Shown: positions 51,268 to 63,898, counted from the stretch's first letter. The stretch is 64,000 nt of DNA from Kudoa neothunni (GCA_964304625.1 OZ199838.1:2170001-2234000), one strand, 5' to 3'. A program made the numbers and translations. The notes: generated by a model from the sequence alone, not told the origin.

Positions 51268-52423
51268 AAAAGAAAACAATTTGTATTGGAATATTCGGAT
51301 TGATTCTTCTGTTTCTTGGGCAAGCCCTTTTTTGTCTATCGATGACCAGTCAAAACATCCTTTCCAAAACCCAGGGTAATTTAGTAAGATCACATGGAAC
51401 TATGGGGGGTTGTCCAAGGTTTACAGACAGTTCAACTGGCCGTTGTCTCTCTAAGGAGCAACTTTTTTTTTACGCAGAAAGTGATACCGGTAATATTCAT
51501 TGAAAATTTTTAAAATATCTCTTATTAAAATAAAAACTCATAACCATATACTTGAATTATGATATTTACTACCTAAAACATGGAAAAGTTAAACACAACT
51601 TTTGAAAGTTGTGTTTTGATTGCAGCAATGAAAGATCAGATTTCATTAAAAAACATTAATTTATGCTCATTGTAAGTTTATGATGCCCTTTATTAAAAAC
51701 GATTTTCTAATTTTTGTTCTCCAAATAGTTTGGTGGTTAAATACTTATTGATCATGATTTTACAAATTTAAACTATTATATAAGCCTTATCATTAAATTA
51801 CAAATAAGTCGAATTACAAATATGTATGTGATACGATTAAGTTTGATTTTTCTTTAGTGGATTTGCAATACATAAACCAACATCCGAGTATTTTTATGAT
51901 TATCTACATTTATATTACTTTTATTCTAGCACTATCAGTTCGTATTTTCAAATTGTTTATTTACAAGTTTATTGAGTTATTTAACTAAATTAGTGTTCTC
52001 TACAAATGCATTTACGGTAGTCAATATACCTCTAAACATATGTGAGCTCAATTTTATTGAATTAAATTCTTATTATCCGTTAGTCAAATTGAATGTGCGA
52101 ACGAACCGAATAGTCCATGCTCTGGGAGTGGTTTCCACATTTCTCTTCATAATTGGTTTCATATTATGGATATTGAAAAATTTTCTCTATAGTAGAATTT
52201 CATTTCTACCCTCGTTCTTATTCACTCTTTCTTGTATGAATAAATTGTTGAGTTGAGCTAACTGTATTTAGGGGTGGCGATGGCGGTAGCTGGCTCCTTT
52301 TTAACCTACCGGTTATACGAGAGATATAATGGCTTAAAAGATGAAAAGTTTGGAGTTTCCTTTTATATTATGTGGTGTGGAATACTGGTCCAATTAGTTG
52401 GAGATTTGATTAGCTTTTTCTAA
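51268..52423 (+). CDS. Claudin-like four-transmembrane protein, 5' end unresolved
   Basis: About 228 residues with four hydrophobic segments: TICIGIFGLILLFLGQALFC (about 51280-51340); a first loop with Cys residues in MGGCPRFTDSSTGRC; HALGVVSTFLFIIGFILWIL (about 52129-52190); FLPSFLFTLSWVAMAVAGSF, split by a 38-nt intron at 52234-52271; and VSFYIMWCGILVQLVGDLIS before the stop. The layout and the FGVSFYIMW start of helix 4 resemble claudin, PMP22 and Clc-like tetraspans, which act in cell contacts or as membrane organisers. Tentative exons: 51268-51489, 51626-51671, 51968-52233, 52272-52423; all phases agree. The first exon has no ATG in frame above helix 1, so a small 5' exon is missing. The family name is an inference from topology. 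Confidence 0.6.
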
Positions 52424-52989
52424 CACATTTTATGCGGATACTACCAAAAATATTACATCCATATACCAACTAATAATTTGTTTCTGATTTTCTTGTTTTG
52501 ATAAATTTACTTTGAGATAAAATAGTTTTAAATCATCTCCATTTCACTAATGCATCAGTATAACTTTTTTTAAAGTCGGAAAAAGAGTTTATAAAAAGCA
52601 TGAATAAGATACAAACGACGTGGCTCATAAATTGGCGTGGTGCATATTCCACCCTACTGCTTGACGAGTATAAACTTGTTCTGTTTTTAGATTTCCAAAT
52701 TTCAAAAGGGGTGGTTTTGTTTTATCAATAATAAGGTAAACTTCTTACTATTAATGGTTCCGCATCCGTTATCAAGTTTTGCAATAACATTAATTGATAA
52801 AAAATATTGACATCCGTTATACACGAGAATCGAAAGTTGAAGACTGAGTAAGGTAATCCTACCCAATAATTTGGTTGTTTCATCTTTACTAAATTTCTCT
52901 GGAATGAATGCTTATATCGTGATCTCTAATTTGTTAGGCGACAACTATACAAAGGCAAGATGTCGCCGAACGCTCACAAAAAATCATAT
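52424..52989. other. Gene-free interval beside the MULE element
   Basis: Holds one copy (52855-52942) of a direct repeat whose partner lies on the far side of the MULE element at 54373-54462. Confidence 0.5.
52855..52942 (+). repeat. Direct repeat, left copy, flanking the MULE element
   Basis: AATCCTACCCAATAATTTGG then TTGTTTCATCTTTACTAAAT, matched in the same orientation by TATCCTATCCAATCATTTGG then TTGTTTCACCTTCACTAAAT at 54373-54462. Roughly three quarters of about 88 positions agree. Confidence 0.75.
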
Positions 52990-54300
52990 TTTGGTAACAT
53001 AATTAAATATTAATGAGAGGAATTTTTTGTTAAATTCATCATGGTTCCAATTATATACTTTAGATACTGACTCGACAAAGAATGTTTCACAGTATCTCTC
53101 ATAATTTTCTAATATTGACTTAATTTTTTCCATTTTGAGTTTGTATTTTGAATTTTTGCTTGCGTTTGGATTACACATGAAAAGTTTATATCCTGCTCTA
53201 CCAAACTCGGAGTTTCTTTTAATTTTTCAATAAAAGTATTTAATCCAGAGTGGTATTGATCGAACCTGGAGCTGAAATGTAGATAAAACAATTATGCAGC
53301 ATTCGTAGTTAAGTACACGTTGAATCTCACTCTGGCAAACGCATTCCATGATGACGCTGGATATTTTTTTGGATTTTAAAAATTTTTTCTCAAAACACTT
53401 GATAAATTCATCGATTTTATTTTCTTTAAATTTTGACGACTTTTTTTTCAATTTTTCGAACTCTTCTTCAATATGGCCTAGGGGTACGAATGCAAGAGAG
53501 AAGGAGCATTTGAGAAATCATCTGAGATTTTGATCATCATAATAAGCTTTAGCCAATCCCAGCTTTTTAATTTTTCTCCAGAGACATTGCCCAAAGTGAA
53601 ATAGACAAAAGAAAATAATTTCTAGTTTTGATGTTTTTTTAAGAGCATTATACTGGGCGAGTTCAAGGTCCATTATTACATTTTCCGGTAACTCCAACTC
53701 TAATTCTTCCTTCAAAATTTTAAGCAAATTTTCGTAGTCTTCCTGATTTTTTCGCGTCATGAAAACATAAATCAACGGAAATGTTTTTCCAAATATCTTT
53801 CCATGTATAATATGTAGCTGCTGAAATTCCTTGGGAACTACTTTGAAAGTCCCATCTACAATTCAAACAGAAGAATTTTTCAAATGGCATATGTTGGTAT
53901 TCGTTGTAAAGACAATTATTCTTGATTTTGGATCTGAATATTTTTGTACACTGTACTTTTTGAAATAATTGGAATATTATTTATATTTGCTGTTGTTGAA
54001 GCAATAGAAAAAAACCTTGTTGGTTGGATACTGAGTTGTTTCCGCCAATAATTTAATTTTGTTCATAAATTTAAATTGTTTAATTTCCTCCTCTGAAACA
54101 ATATCGTTGCGGTAGCATTTGATTTCAATGCTTGTGATTTGGTCTAAAGGGTATGTAAAAGTCTACCCTTACATTTTCTGGTCTCGCATCTCCAATACTG
54201 TCGAGAATTATCAATCCTATCTTTAACATAGAAGTAGCCTCTGTACATCATTTAATCTTTATTACGTTGGGTTTTAAACATAGTATATTTTAAATTTAAA
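52990..54300 (-). mobile_element. Decayed Mutator-like (MULE) transposon with FLYWCH finger
   Basis: On the minus strand the N-terminal part carries a FLYWCH-type zinc finger (GYFYVKDRIDNSRQYWRC, about 54180-54245). The MULE transposase core follows: FMTRKNQEDYENLLKILKEE, VIMDLELAQYNALKK and FCLFHFGQCLWRKIKKLGLA (53518-53775). Later pieces run to about 53000. Several frame breaks are present. End repeats were not identified; the nearest flanking similarity is a direct, not inverted, repeat. Confidence 0.75.
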
Positions 54301-54372
54301 CAATCACCTTCACTCATTGTAAAACTTCACATACGCGCATTCGCACTCTCGTTCGACGAGTACGCGCCGTGC

Positions 54373-54462
54373 CTATCCTATCCAATCATTTGGTTGTTTC
54401 ACCTTCACTAAATTTCTTCTGATTAAATACTTAGATTATCGTTGCCTCTAATTTGGTTAATG
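54373..54462 (+). repeat. Direct repeat, right copy, flanking the MULE element
   Basis: Partner of 52855-52942; see that entry. The two copies lie about 1.5 kb apart in the same orientation. Confidence 0.75.
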
Positions 54463-54494
54463 TAATAAGTAACCTATATTTATGTTGCTTACAA

Positions 54495-54975
54495 CATAAA
54501 ACCTCTGGCGCAACTTATTAGGTTGACGAGTTATCGTTGGATAGATCACCCCTGTTACCGCTGTAGGCACCGCAGGACGAGTAACATCAACTCACTTACC
54601 TCTTATCTCTGTGCGGGAGTGTGGAAGTTTATTCCACTGAACATCCTCGTTTCCGGGGAAACCACCATCCCAAACCCTGTTTATACTATGAGGACTTTGA
54701 CTCTACAGAGATTTCAAACCTGTTAGTACAGCCCCGGCGATTCAAACGTCTGATTCAACCTTCTCTGCTAGTTCGAACTATAACTGCAGGTGAAATTAAA
54801 CTTATAGTACAGTCGTACTCTAACAAAAGCTCCCATTACGAGATAGACACACAATCGTACCGAAACATTAGCCCGGTAAATAAGAAACATTGGCCGAATA
54901 ACTAGCGGGGATCGAATTCTGTATCTATAAATATTTGGTCTAGTCACCACACCACTGGGATATATGTCCCTTGTT
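54495..54975 (-). mobile_element. tRNA-derived SINE-like unit
   Basis: On the minus strand from 54975 the sequence has an A-box-like CAGTGGTGTGGTGACTAG and, about 25 bases later, a B-box-like GAATTCGATCCCC, spaced as in tRNA-derived SINE heads. About 400 bp of GC-richer, non-AT-biased body follow. No second copy is in the window, so family membership is not shown. The open frames on both strands here are by-products of the higher GC content. Confidence 0.45.
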
Positions 54976-56998
54976 AAGTAGTAATCAAGTTTTCTATCGG
55001 TATTCACCATGCATCATTCTTTCTTCTTCTCTAACAATTTCGCGTAGTTTTTAATAAGGAATTATTGTTAGCGATATCGATATCGATATCAATAAGTTCC
55101 CCAAGCGCACAAATTTCAATACTTATGTAACTGATATTTTTACGAACCCCCATAGGTAAAATAAATTTTCCTTAATCAACCTGAAAAAAAGACACACTAA
55201 TTATTATAAATATAATTAAAATATAGAATTTTATAATTTTTTTATTTAGTAAATGTTAATGTATTTAAATCATGCTAGTTTCTTGTATAGATTTTTTATA
55301 GCCAAAGGTCCTATTTTGGCTGAAAAGTGTAATATTTTTTAGATTACACCAAAAAAAATCATAAAAAAATTATAAATTTAATCCAAATAAATATTTAGTT
55401 ATATTTTTAAACCAAACACTTTATTATAGGACAATATATGATATATTGTAATTAATTTAAACCTAAGTATTTGATAAGAAATTATGTTTAATAAATAAAA
55501 GGGGAAAATTGTTAAAATGTATTCGTGTATTGGCAACTATCATTTGTATATGGATGTCTATTATTGTATCATGAGATTTAATTGCATCCTGCTAGCTACT
55601 TTGAAAGAATTAAATCTGTTTTATTGCTTTTATAGTCAGTTGTAAGAAGATACTTGATTCTTATTAATAAGATTTGCGTAACACAGATCAGGAAAGTGGA
55701 AAAGAAATATAATTAATGTGTGAAATGATCGCCTAAGACACATCTGGGTTGATATCGACAAAAATATCATCTGCAACAGTATAAATAATACCTTTATATT
55801 GAATTTATCCTTAAAATTCGCAAAAATCTACGCTTAGCTCATCTATATCTACCTCTAATTACAAATTCAATTAGATTCCGTATTAATTAATAATATATTA
55901 CGTATGGAGTGAATCACTTTAATATAATTAAGTATAATCTTTCATCCTCGAGAATAATAAAATATGTTTTTTCAGTTATACATCGATGCCTCAACAAAAT
56001 TTACGATAATCTATAATAAGACAAACTAATATTCAAAATTTTTAATTCAATAATGCATTATTAATATTGTATTATATAATTTTTTGAAAAATTGTACATC
56101 GAATATCCAAGAAAAATATGCATTTCTAAGCTATAAATATTTTTCAAATATCTCCTTAAAAAATTTGGATGTAATTTTAGTTCTATTGATTTATTATTTA
56201 ATAATAAAATTTTCATAGAAGTTAACAAATTTTTTTAATTATATATCTACTGTATCTTTAATATAATTACTATATAACGTTTCCACCTGAAATGCTCGCA
56301 GTGTTTTATTTATTTGTTCTCAAAAAAATGATCCCATTTCAATAATGGTGTTAGTGTGTGAACAAAATGCAGATCTCCTCGGCGCCAGCTTGGAATTGTG
56401 ATGTGTCATACAAATATTCTTATATATAAATGTTTAATGAGAGATTGCGTAAATAATCATGTCCCTTTACACTGATCAAATTTTTCAATGATTCCTAATC
56501 CATTTAAATACAACTAATATCATTATAAACTCTTTTATTAAAATTTGATGTGAAAGTTTTAAAGGGAAAGGCGAAATGTCCCGTGCTGGATTAGAAAACA
56601 TCGTGGGCATCGTTCTTTGACTCAGAAGCAGTGCAATAATTTGAAATCCCTAGCCTCAGTTTATAGAAATTAACTAGCATTTATAATAAGATATAACCAG
56701 CTAATATGGCACAAACGCTGCTTTTACTAGAATAACTACTACTCATTAAGTTGAAGGTTTGCTTATTTTATTTACCCAATCAGTTGCAACTAAAACATAA
56801 ATGGTATAGCGACTGAGTTATTCGTAACTCTCTAGGGAAGTCATTTAAATTCTAATGGTTTATAAACGACAATTAGCGATTTTTAGAAATACCAATAGAT
56901 CGAAATTTTAATCTGCTATCGGCAATTAGATAAATAGGCCCTGGATAGAACATATTGCCCATAACTAAAATTTTTTTATCTTATTTTGTGAGTTGGTA
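54976..56998. other. Gene-free AT-rich interval upstream of the channel gene
   Basis: A small (CGATAT)3 run at 55073-55090. Otherwise nothing recognised. It should contain the promoter of the channel gene, but no motif could be assigned. Confidence 0.55.
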
Positions 56999-59900
56999 AT
57001 GTCATCACCCACATCTCCCAGCGGTGGTTCACCATTCAGTTTTCCAGTGAAAAGCCAACACGAATTTTACGTGATATTGTGTACGTTGGCAATGTGTTTC
57101 GCTGGTTTGTTGGGGATAGTGAGCATATTTTTGTTTTTGAGGAGGAAATTTCCAGGTCTCTATTGGAGAACCTCACTCAAAACGATGTGTCACTCGTACA
57201 ACGTAACAGCGCTGAATGAAAGTCAGATGAGACGCCTTGATGATGAGCGAGGTGAAGTCGATCCAACTACTGAACAACAGCAACCACCGCCATTACCATC
57301 TGTGGATGAGAATATCACTACTCCTGCACCTGGATTGTTGAATGACTTTGAAAGCCGCAATCATTTCGAACAACATTCCGATGAATATGAGTCGTTGTTC
57401 ACTACCACAGCATTGATGGACAAAAAGTCGGCAAGAAATTCACTACGCATACTGGTAACAACTTTGTTAGCCAGCAACAGATGGATATATCATTATTTGG
57501 GGTTTGACACGTTGGTTTTGATCTCAACGATGAGATTATTACTGTTGTTGAGTTCGATATGTTCATTTTTTAATTTGGTGTGTGTCATACCCACCAACAT
57601 CATATCGAATACCACAATTCCAATCAACACCACAAACATAATCTCAAGAATCGGTATAAGCAACATACCTCGAGGTTCCAGTCTATTGTGGGTGCATTTG
57701 GTGTTGTTATACTCCTACACTATACTGATGTATCTGTTGATATATTATTATTGGAAAATGTTGATCTACTGGAAACAACGATATTTCATCGACAACAGTG
57801 CATTACATCGAAGTTTTATAATTCAGAATCTGCCTGCCGACATGATAAACGAACATGAGATTTCTAATTTTCTTCAAAAATACATCAATCTCAATGATAA
57901 AAATACTATATTATATGTGTTTAAAAATTCATTCCATCTCATGAAACACATGAAAGAGTGTGACAAACTGTTGTTTAAATTAGCTGAATATCGAGAGATA
58001 CTTCTACAACAATATATGCGTGTGAGCAAAACCAAAATTCATGATCAAAACCAACTACTAGATGTTAGTTGTCTTGATCCTGCTCAAATAAAAGAATATC
58101 TTTCGTTCATTGATGGCTATCATGAGTATGTTGATTGTATTCATCATATTCGAGCTGAAGTTGATCAACTTGAAAATGTACCTTTTGCTTTTGTTTCATT
58201 TTCCGATATTGAAACCGCTCATACACTTGCTATTTCCGATATCAACACAGACATCAACACTCAAAACTGTATTGTTGCACCCGAACCACATGGTATTCAA
58301 TACAGAAATTTTATTCATTCTAATTACACCCGGCTCACCCTTAAAATAATTGTTTGGATATCAACTTTGGTGTTTGTGATGTTTTGGACAATACCTTTCG
58401 GTCTGATTTCCAAACTTTCCAACTCCATCAATTACCCTCAATTTAATGAATACAAACAAAGTGGATCAACTGATTTTTCCACATCCTAACAAACTTTTAG
58501 TTCCCCCTGATCTGGGCATATTTCTTCAGAGTGTGATCCGATCTATCATCCCTATGATGTTGTTGATGATATTCTATTTGGTGTTGCCATTTGTATGTTG
58601 CTTCACTGAGATAGAATTGTTTTATTTCCCGGATGTGTTTATTGTGTGTAACATTTGCCTTTTTAGATAATGCATTTTTTATCTATCGCCGAAGGACATA
58701 TCTCCAAAATGCTCATCGATATCAGTGTATTCACCAAATTCTCCATATTCCACGTAGGGATTTTATTCGAATGGAAAAAATTATTTTTCACATATCAACT
58801 TCCAACCTTAGATCATCAATACCTATTTCGTTTTTCTTATTTCGGAAACTCTTCTCACCGAAATTCAAACCATCCTCACCCAACCTTTCTCGTTAAGCGA
58901 ACGACTTGTTCAGGGTCTCCCTAACCAGGCCAATTTCTTCACTATTTATATTGTATTTTTCACACACATTGTCAACCCCTTTGAATTGCTACAGTTTGTA
59001 CCTCTAATCAAACATTTGTACATGCGGAGGTAATTTAGTGCAATCTTACAACAATTGTAACCTTCAACTTGTGCACCTTATTAGAAAACACAGCAAATTT
59101 CAAATTGACGTTTCTCTCAAACCTCTGCAACCCAACTATCCTCATATGGTAGTTTTTTATTGCATTTTTCATTATTTAGTGTTAATTTTTAAATATTAAT
59201 AAAAAATAAGCAGAGGCTGTTTTCGCGGGGTTTTTAATCCTAAAAGTGCGCACGCGGTGTTCTATAGCTCGGCTATTTTCGCGCGCGATTCAAACTAAAA
59301 CGTGACGCGTGCGCATAATAAAAAAGGGCGTGTGTTGAATTAATTCGGCGCGCGCATTATTATTACTATTAATTATTATTATTATTAATTATTATTAATG
59401 ATTATGGGTGGTTATTTTCGGGATAAAGTTTAATCATAATATACGGTCCGACAAGGCTCGTACGCAGTGAATCAGGGAATGGAGTTTCATTACGTAGAAT
59501 CGCTGCATTCCATTATTATTATTACGAATCATGTATGCGCGTGCGCGCTGATATTTTTCGGAAATCTCTATTCTATGTTAATCATTACTGTATGAACACT
59601 TAAATGGATTAAAATGAATTTTGACATTATTTTGTCTGTGTTTACATTGGCTGGATAATTTTCCACTGAATTAAATTGCACGAAGCGATATTCTATTCGT
59701 GATCTAAAAAGCTCTTGAATGGGTTATTCAATGAACGAAAGAGTAATTATGGAATTGCGAAAATACAAACAAATGACAACAACTATTCTTATGCAATAAA
59801 AATATTTTTTTATTGTTTCTCAAGTGTTCGACTCTATCTCAATACAAATTCATGTTATCCGATTTATAAATATTTTAAAAAATCAAATTTTTGTTGAACC

Positions 59901-62900
59901 GTTTATCATATTGTGAACCTCCTTTCTGACACCAAAAATTCCTTTAATTTGGGTTGAATTTGTTTGCTTTAATAACTTAAATGAATCTACTTAATATTCG
60001 AGAGCTTGATTAGATAAAATGGGTGGATTCAAAGTTTCCGAGTAATCTTCATCAGATGGGGTTTTGTCATCTGTTTGATTATTTTTCTAAGCATATGTTT
60101 AAACTTTCTCAGCCGACCACTCTTCAAGAACATTATGAAGTTTCTCATTCCATTCTGGAACTGTTTCAACAGGAACGCTTCCAGCCTCAACATGAAACGT
60201 AACATATTTTAATTTAACTTAGTCTTTGAATCTTTTAAACCTTCCACAGTTAAAATGATCGCTATTATTATTATTGCTTTCCTTTTGAGCGAATCTTCTC
60301 GACATTGCAATGGTATTATCGGTGTTGATAGCATCATCATTCACTCTTGTTTAAAATATCCATTTATAAACTTTGTTATCAACATCACGATTGAGGCCTT
60401 ATTTAAAGGTTGTCGAGAATTGTTCAAAAGTCCTAAACTTCCTGATTTTAGAATTACATCTCTTATTAGGATTCCAGCCAACGTTGGCATTCTTTTCAGG
60501 CCATACTCATCCATAGTCATTTTTTAAATTTCTTAACTCGTGTACTGAATCATAATATTGAATTATTTTATATTTCTCAGACACGCTCTTGTAATCCCGC
60601 AATTACTTATGAAGCATACAAAGTGTACTTTCAGGTACAATTTACATTGCGTAGAACAGCTGCATTACGTACGAGTCATTTTTTTAAATTTTTTTTATTG
60701 ATTTTGATTTATTTAATAATTAAAAGCATCTTCTTTATTATAGGTAAAAATTAGCAAATTCAAATATAGCTTAGTGTTAAAAAAGTGGCAATTACGTACG
60801 AGCCCTGTTGCATTGTACAATAATGGATCGGTCGTACGTAAGCCTCTCGGGGGTGTGGAAATGATACGTGCTGCCGGTCCCGGTCTAGTAGAACGTGTTT
60901 TCGCGCATGCGCACAAAAATATATCAAATCACAAAACTAGCTATAAACTTAAGTATTAATGAAAAACAGCTATTTTTTTGCTTGAACTTACGATTTAAAT
61001 TGAGTAAACATCTGAAATAGAATCCGATATTAACTCCCGCTTCTTTGAGTCATGATGCTTAAAATAGTTGCGAAACTCTTCTAAATAAAATAAGGTCATC
61101 TTTGAATGGTTCATCTTTTTCTCAATAAAATCATCTTCCGTTTCTGAATTATTAGGGTGGGACTAGCATTACACCATTGTTATTATTATGAATTAGGGAT
61201 GACAATATTATATATCTGTATATCTACAACATGTGTCTAAGTTGATCATTAGTTTTTTAACTAGCTGTCGCGTAAACGTGACTACAAAAATATGCGAATT
61301 GTTTAACTGTGATAGAACAAAGAGAAAACGCTAAATTTAATCATGCGGTAAAGGCAACAAGATAAGCACGACCAGGCCACATGTGACTTTTTATTTTTTC
61401 GTTTATTCGTAGTAATTATACTTATAAATTGTTTAATTTGAGTAATTTTAACATTAAATAATTTTCAAAATAATTTATATATGAGATAATCTTTTATTAT
61501 GTAAAATAAATAATGTACGTACGACCGGCCCATTACTGTATATATGTGTGTGCGTTATATAAATTTTTAATTCCAATCTTTTCACATGGTGAATTTAATT
61601 CTTATTGACACGCACATAAATTTTAAATGTGGTGGCTATTTGTGTAATAAATTTTAATCCTAACTGATATGTGTCCACCCCTTTGATAAGTTTTTAATCA
61701 CAGCAACTGTTACTCAAAAACTGTAGACAGATTTAAACTTTTAGATTCGGTTATATTTAATTATTTCTGACCAGGAATACTTAAATATAATAAATAGTAA
61801 TGATTATTGAATATTATTAATCGTGCCAAAAGCCACTTTCTTGATTAATACAAAATAATAATTGACTGTATTTCAATTAGACTATTGCCAACTTTGGTTG
61901 TTAAGCGGCAGTCGTTTAATATCAGATGTTTAGATATTTAATTTTTCGTGAATTTTAATTTGTATTTTCTAATTATAGAATTAAGTGATTCATTTTTATC
62001 TTAATTTTTAACTGCTAACGCCTAAAAATTTAATCTTAAATTAAGTGCACGTTTGCCTAGCCCCCCCCCCTTTTTAATCATCCAATGTTACATTCATACT
62101 TTATAAGGAAATGTGGAAAGGTTCGCGTGTAATATATTTCTGTTGTGAATTATTTCTGACTCGTTACTTTGCTCATACGAAGTAGAAATAATTTACCGTT
62201 CGAATAACCACATACCAAGGGAATAATTGTGTATGAGCCAATAGATATTACCTGTATATAATAAATGACTTATAATAAATGACTTATAATAAATAAAAGT
62301 AATTTAGCTATGTATCATAAAAATTTGACTTTTTTGTTAATTCTTTTTTCCGCAACAAAATGGGTATTTTAAGCCTCAGCATAATTATTTAAAAAACATT
62401 AATTTATTGACCACCATTCTTTATTTTGAATTTATGATTAAATTATTAATAGTTTTCTGTTAATATTACTCCTACAGATAACTTTGCTCGTTGTTATGTA
62501 TTACGGTTAGGAGATTTGAATGATTAAGTCAGTTTGAATGAGTTACGCAATAACAAAGTTGTAATATCAATAATAAAACTTTCATTTGTGGCATATATTT
62601 GAATCAATAAGCTTTTAAATAAATAAAAGCTTATATTCAAAAAGGAGGTATTATATTACATTTAATGAAGAAGACCCAACTTAAAATCTAATTACACATT
62701 GTGGGGGATTTTATTTAATTGATTAATTTAAACGTATTGTCCCAGTTTTATTCGTTAAATATTACATTAACAATTTTAATATAATTAATTAAAAAAAGTA
62801 ATTGTTCTTGAGAACAATGTAAATAGGTGATATTTATTTTTACTTTTTAATTATCAACATCTATCATCTATAAATAATATGTAAATAAACAGGAGTTGTC

Positions 62901-63796
62901 GTGATTAATGTTTGCTGATCCCATTTAACATTACATAATTTGTTAAGAATTGCCATAACGAATTATTAAATTGATAAATGACGATAATCTAATTAATTTC
63001 TGCTAATATTTGTATTAACAATATTTTTCATTTTATTAAATATTAAGTAAATTTATATCGATTATTGCTGAATTAGCTGTTTAACAATCATTGAACAAGT
63101 TTTTTTGTATAGTACTCAAGACTCTTGTATATTTTTGGAATTGGATTAAGCCAATCGTTGATCTCGCCTTTCCTGACTATTGTGTGGAATATTTACTTTT
63201 TTTCCGCATACATCACATACACGTTCCTGGAGTTATTCATCAACCGTCGAACCTACTCTTACAAAGGTCTATTTTGGATTAGTACCCTAAATTGGATGAC
63301 CGTCTATCTGGTGATCTTCCAATTGATGATGATCGGCTTGTTTGCCATCAAAGAAGCAAGTCAAATCAATTTTGTGGCTATTCCTTTACCAATTTTCACT
63401 ATGATTCTCCATATGTTTATTAAAAGTCTTTTCACCTCAAAATATCTCACTATGAATTTGGAGACTCTCAGGAAAATCCCAGAAGCAACCATAAATCAGC
63501 TTGAGGTATTTAATTTTAATAATCTTACTTTAAAAAAATACATTTTCATATAAATTATAAATTACTGGGCAAATTATTTTTCTACTAATTAAATTTAGGC
63601 CATCAAAAAAAATTATGACATACGAGAAAACCTACCAAAAAAAGGGAGTTTGAGTATGTTCTCCATTCCTAAGCGGTTCCGTCATCAAATCAATCACAAA
63701 TTGGAATTAAGGATATTTCGTCAGTTGGAACAGTTTTGTCGACAGTTGAAAGACGAGAAAAACAACGAAACCGAAAATGATCCAACAATCGATTAA
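56999..63796 (+). CDS. CSC1/OSCA (TMEM63-family) mechanosensitive cation channel
   Basis: Multi-pass channel of the hyperosmolality/stretch-gated CSC1-OSCA-TMEM63 family. Seven exons, 56999-58460, 58501-58634, 58667-58753, 58812-59029, 59085-59148, 63113-63505 and 63599-63796, give 851 residues with consistent phases. N-terminal helix ILCTLAMCFAGLLGIVSIFL before LRRKFPGLYW; second helix with DTLVLISTMRLLLLL; cytosolic RNA-recognition-like loop beginning RSFIIQNLPADM (about residues 265-430) and ending VPFAFVSFSDIETA; then the 7TM region with IPPDLGIFLQSVIRSIIPMM, LPNQANFFTIYIVFF and ELLQFVPLIKHLY, a further pair of helices around SRLLYIFGIGLSQSLISPFL, and a charged tail. The introns are 40, 32, 58 and 55 nt, 3,964 nt and 93 nt. 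The likely start is ATG at 56999. Direct frame reading without splicing would suggest several broken genes; it is one. Confidence 0.9.
60818..61538. mobile_element. TA-flanked MITE (Tc1/mariner or pogo class)
   Basis: Left end CAATAATGGATCGGTCGTAC, right end (reversed) CAGTAATGGGCCGGTCGTAC, continuing GTA on both. TA dinucleotides flank at 60816-60817 and 61539-61540. Length 721 bp without transposase. Related GTACGAGCC motifs near 59452 and 60790 suggest older copies nearby. Confidence 0.6.
62262..62303. repeat. 14-bp tandem repeat
   Basis: ATAATAAATGACTT is repeated two to three times in a row. Confidence 0.8.
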
Positions 63797-63898
63797 ATGT
63801 ATTAAAAAAATTTTTACGTTTTTTTTCTCACGCAAAAAATGTTATTTTATCAAATCAAACCACACATATCTAATAGCTTAAGAGTGCACTATATAAGA

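Larger units (their letters stand above)
59149..63112. other. Four-kb intron of the channel gene
   Basis: Holds a CpG-rich patch (59215-59350 and 59530-59550), a TA-flanked MITE (60818-61538), a family C core (61740-61770), a C12 run at 62061-62072 and a 14-bp tandem repeat at 62265-62300. It joins PHM to YSRLLYIF in phase. Confidence 0.85.

Noticed and set aside
54523-55010. Three overlapping open frames on both strands
   Set aside because: They lie in the GC-richer SINE-like unit, where stop codons are less frequent. No protein family is recognisable.
58446-58924. Separate small genes downstream of the channel N-terminal frame
   Set aside because: Three short introns (40, 32 and 58 nt) join these frames into one channel protein with consistent phases.
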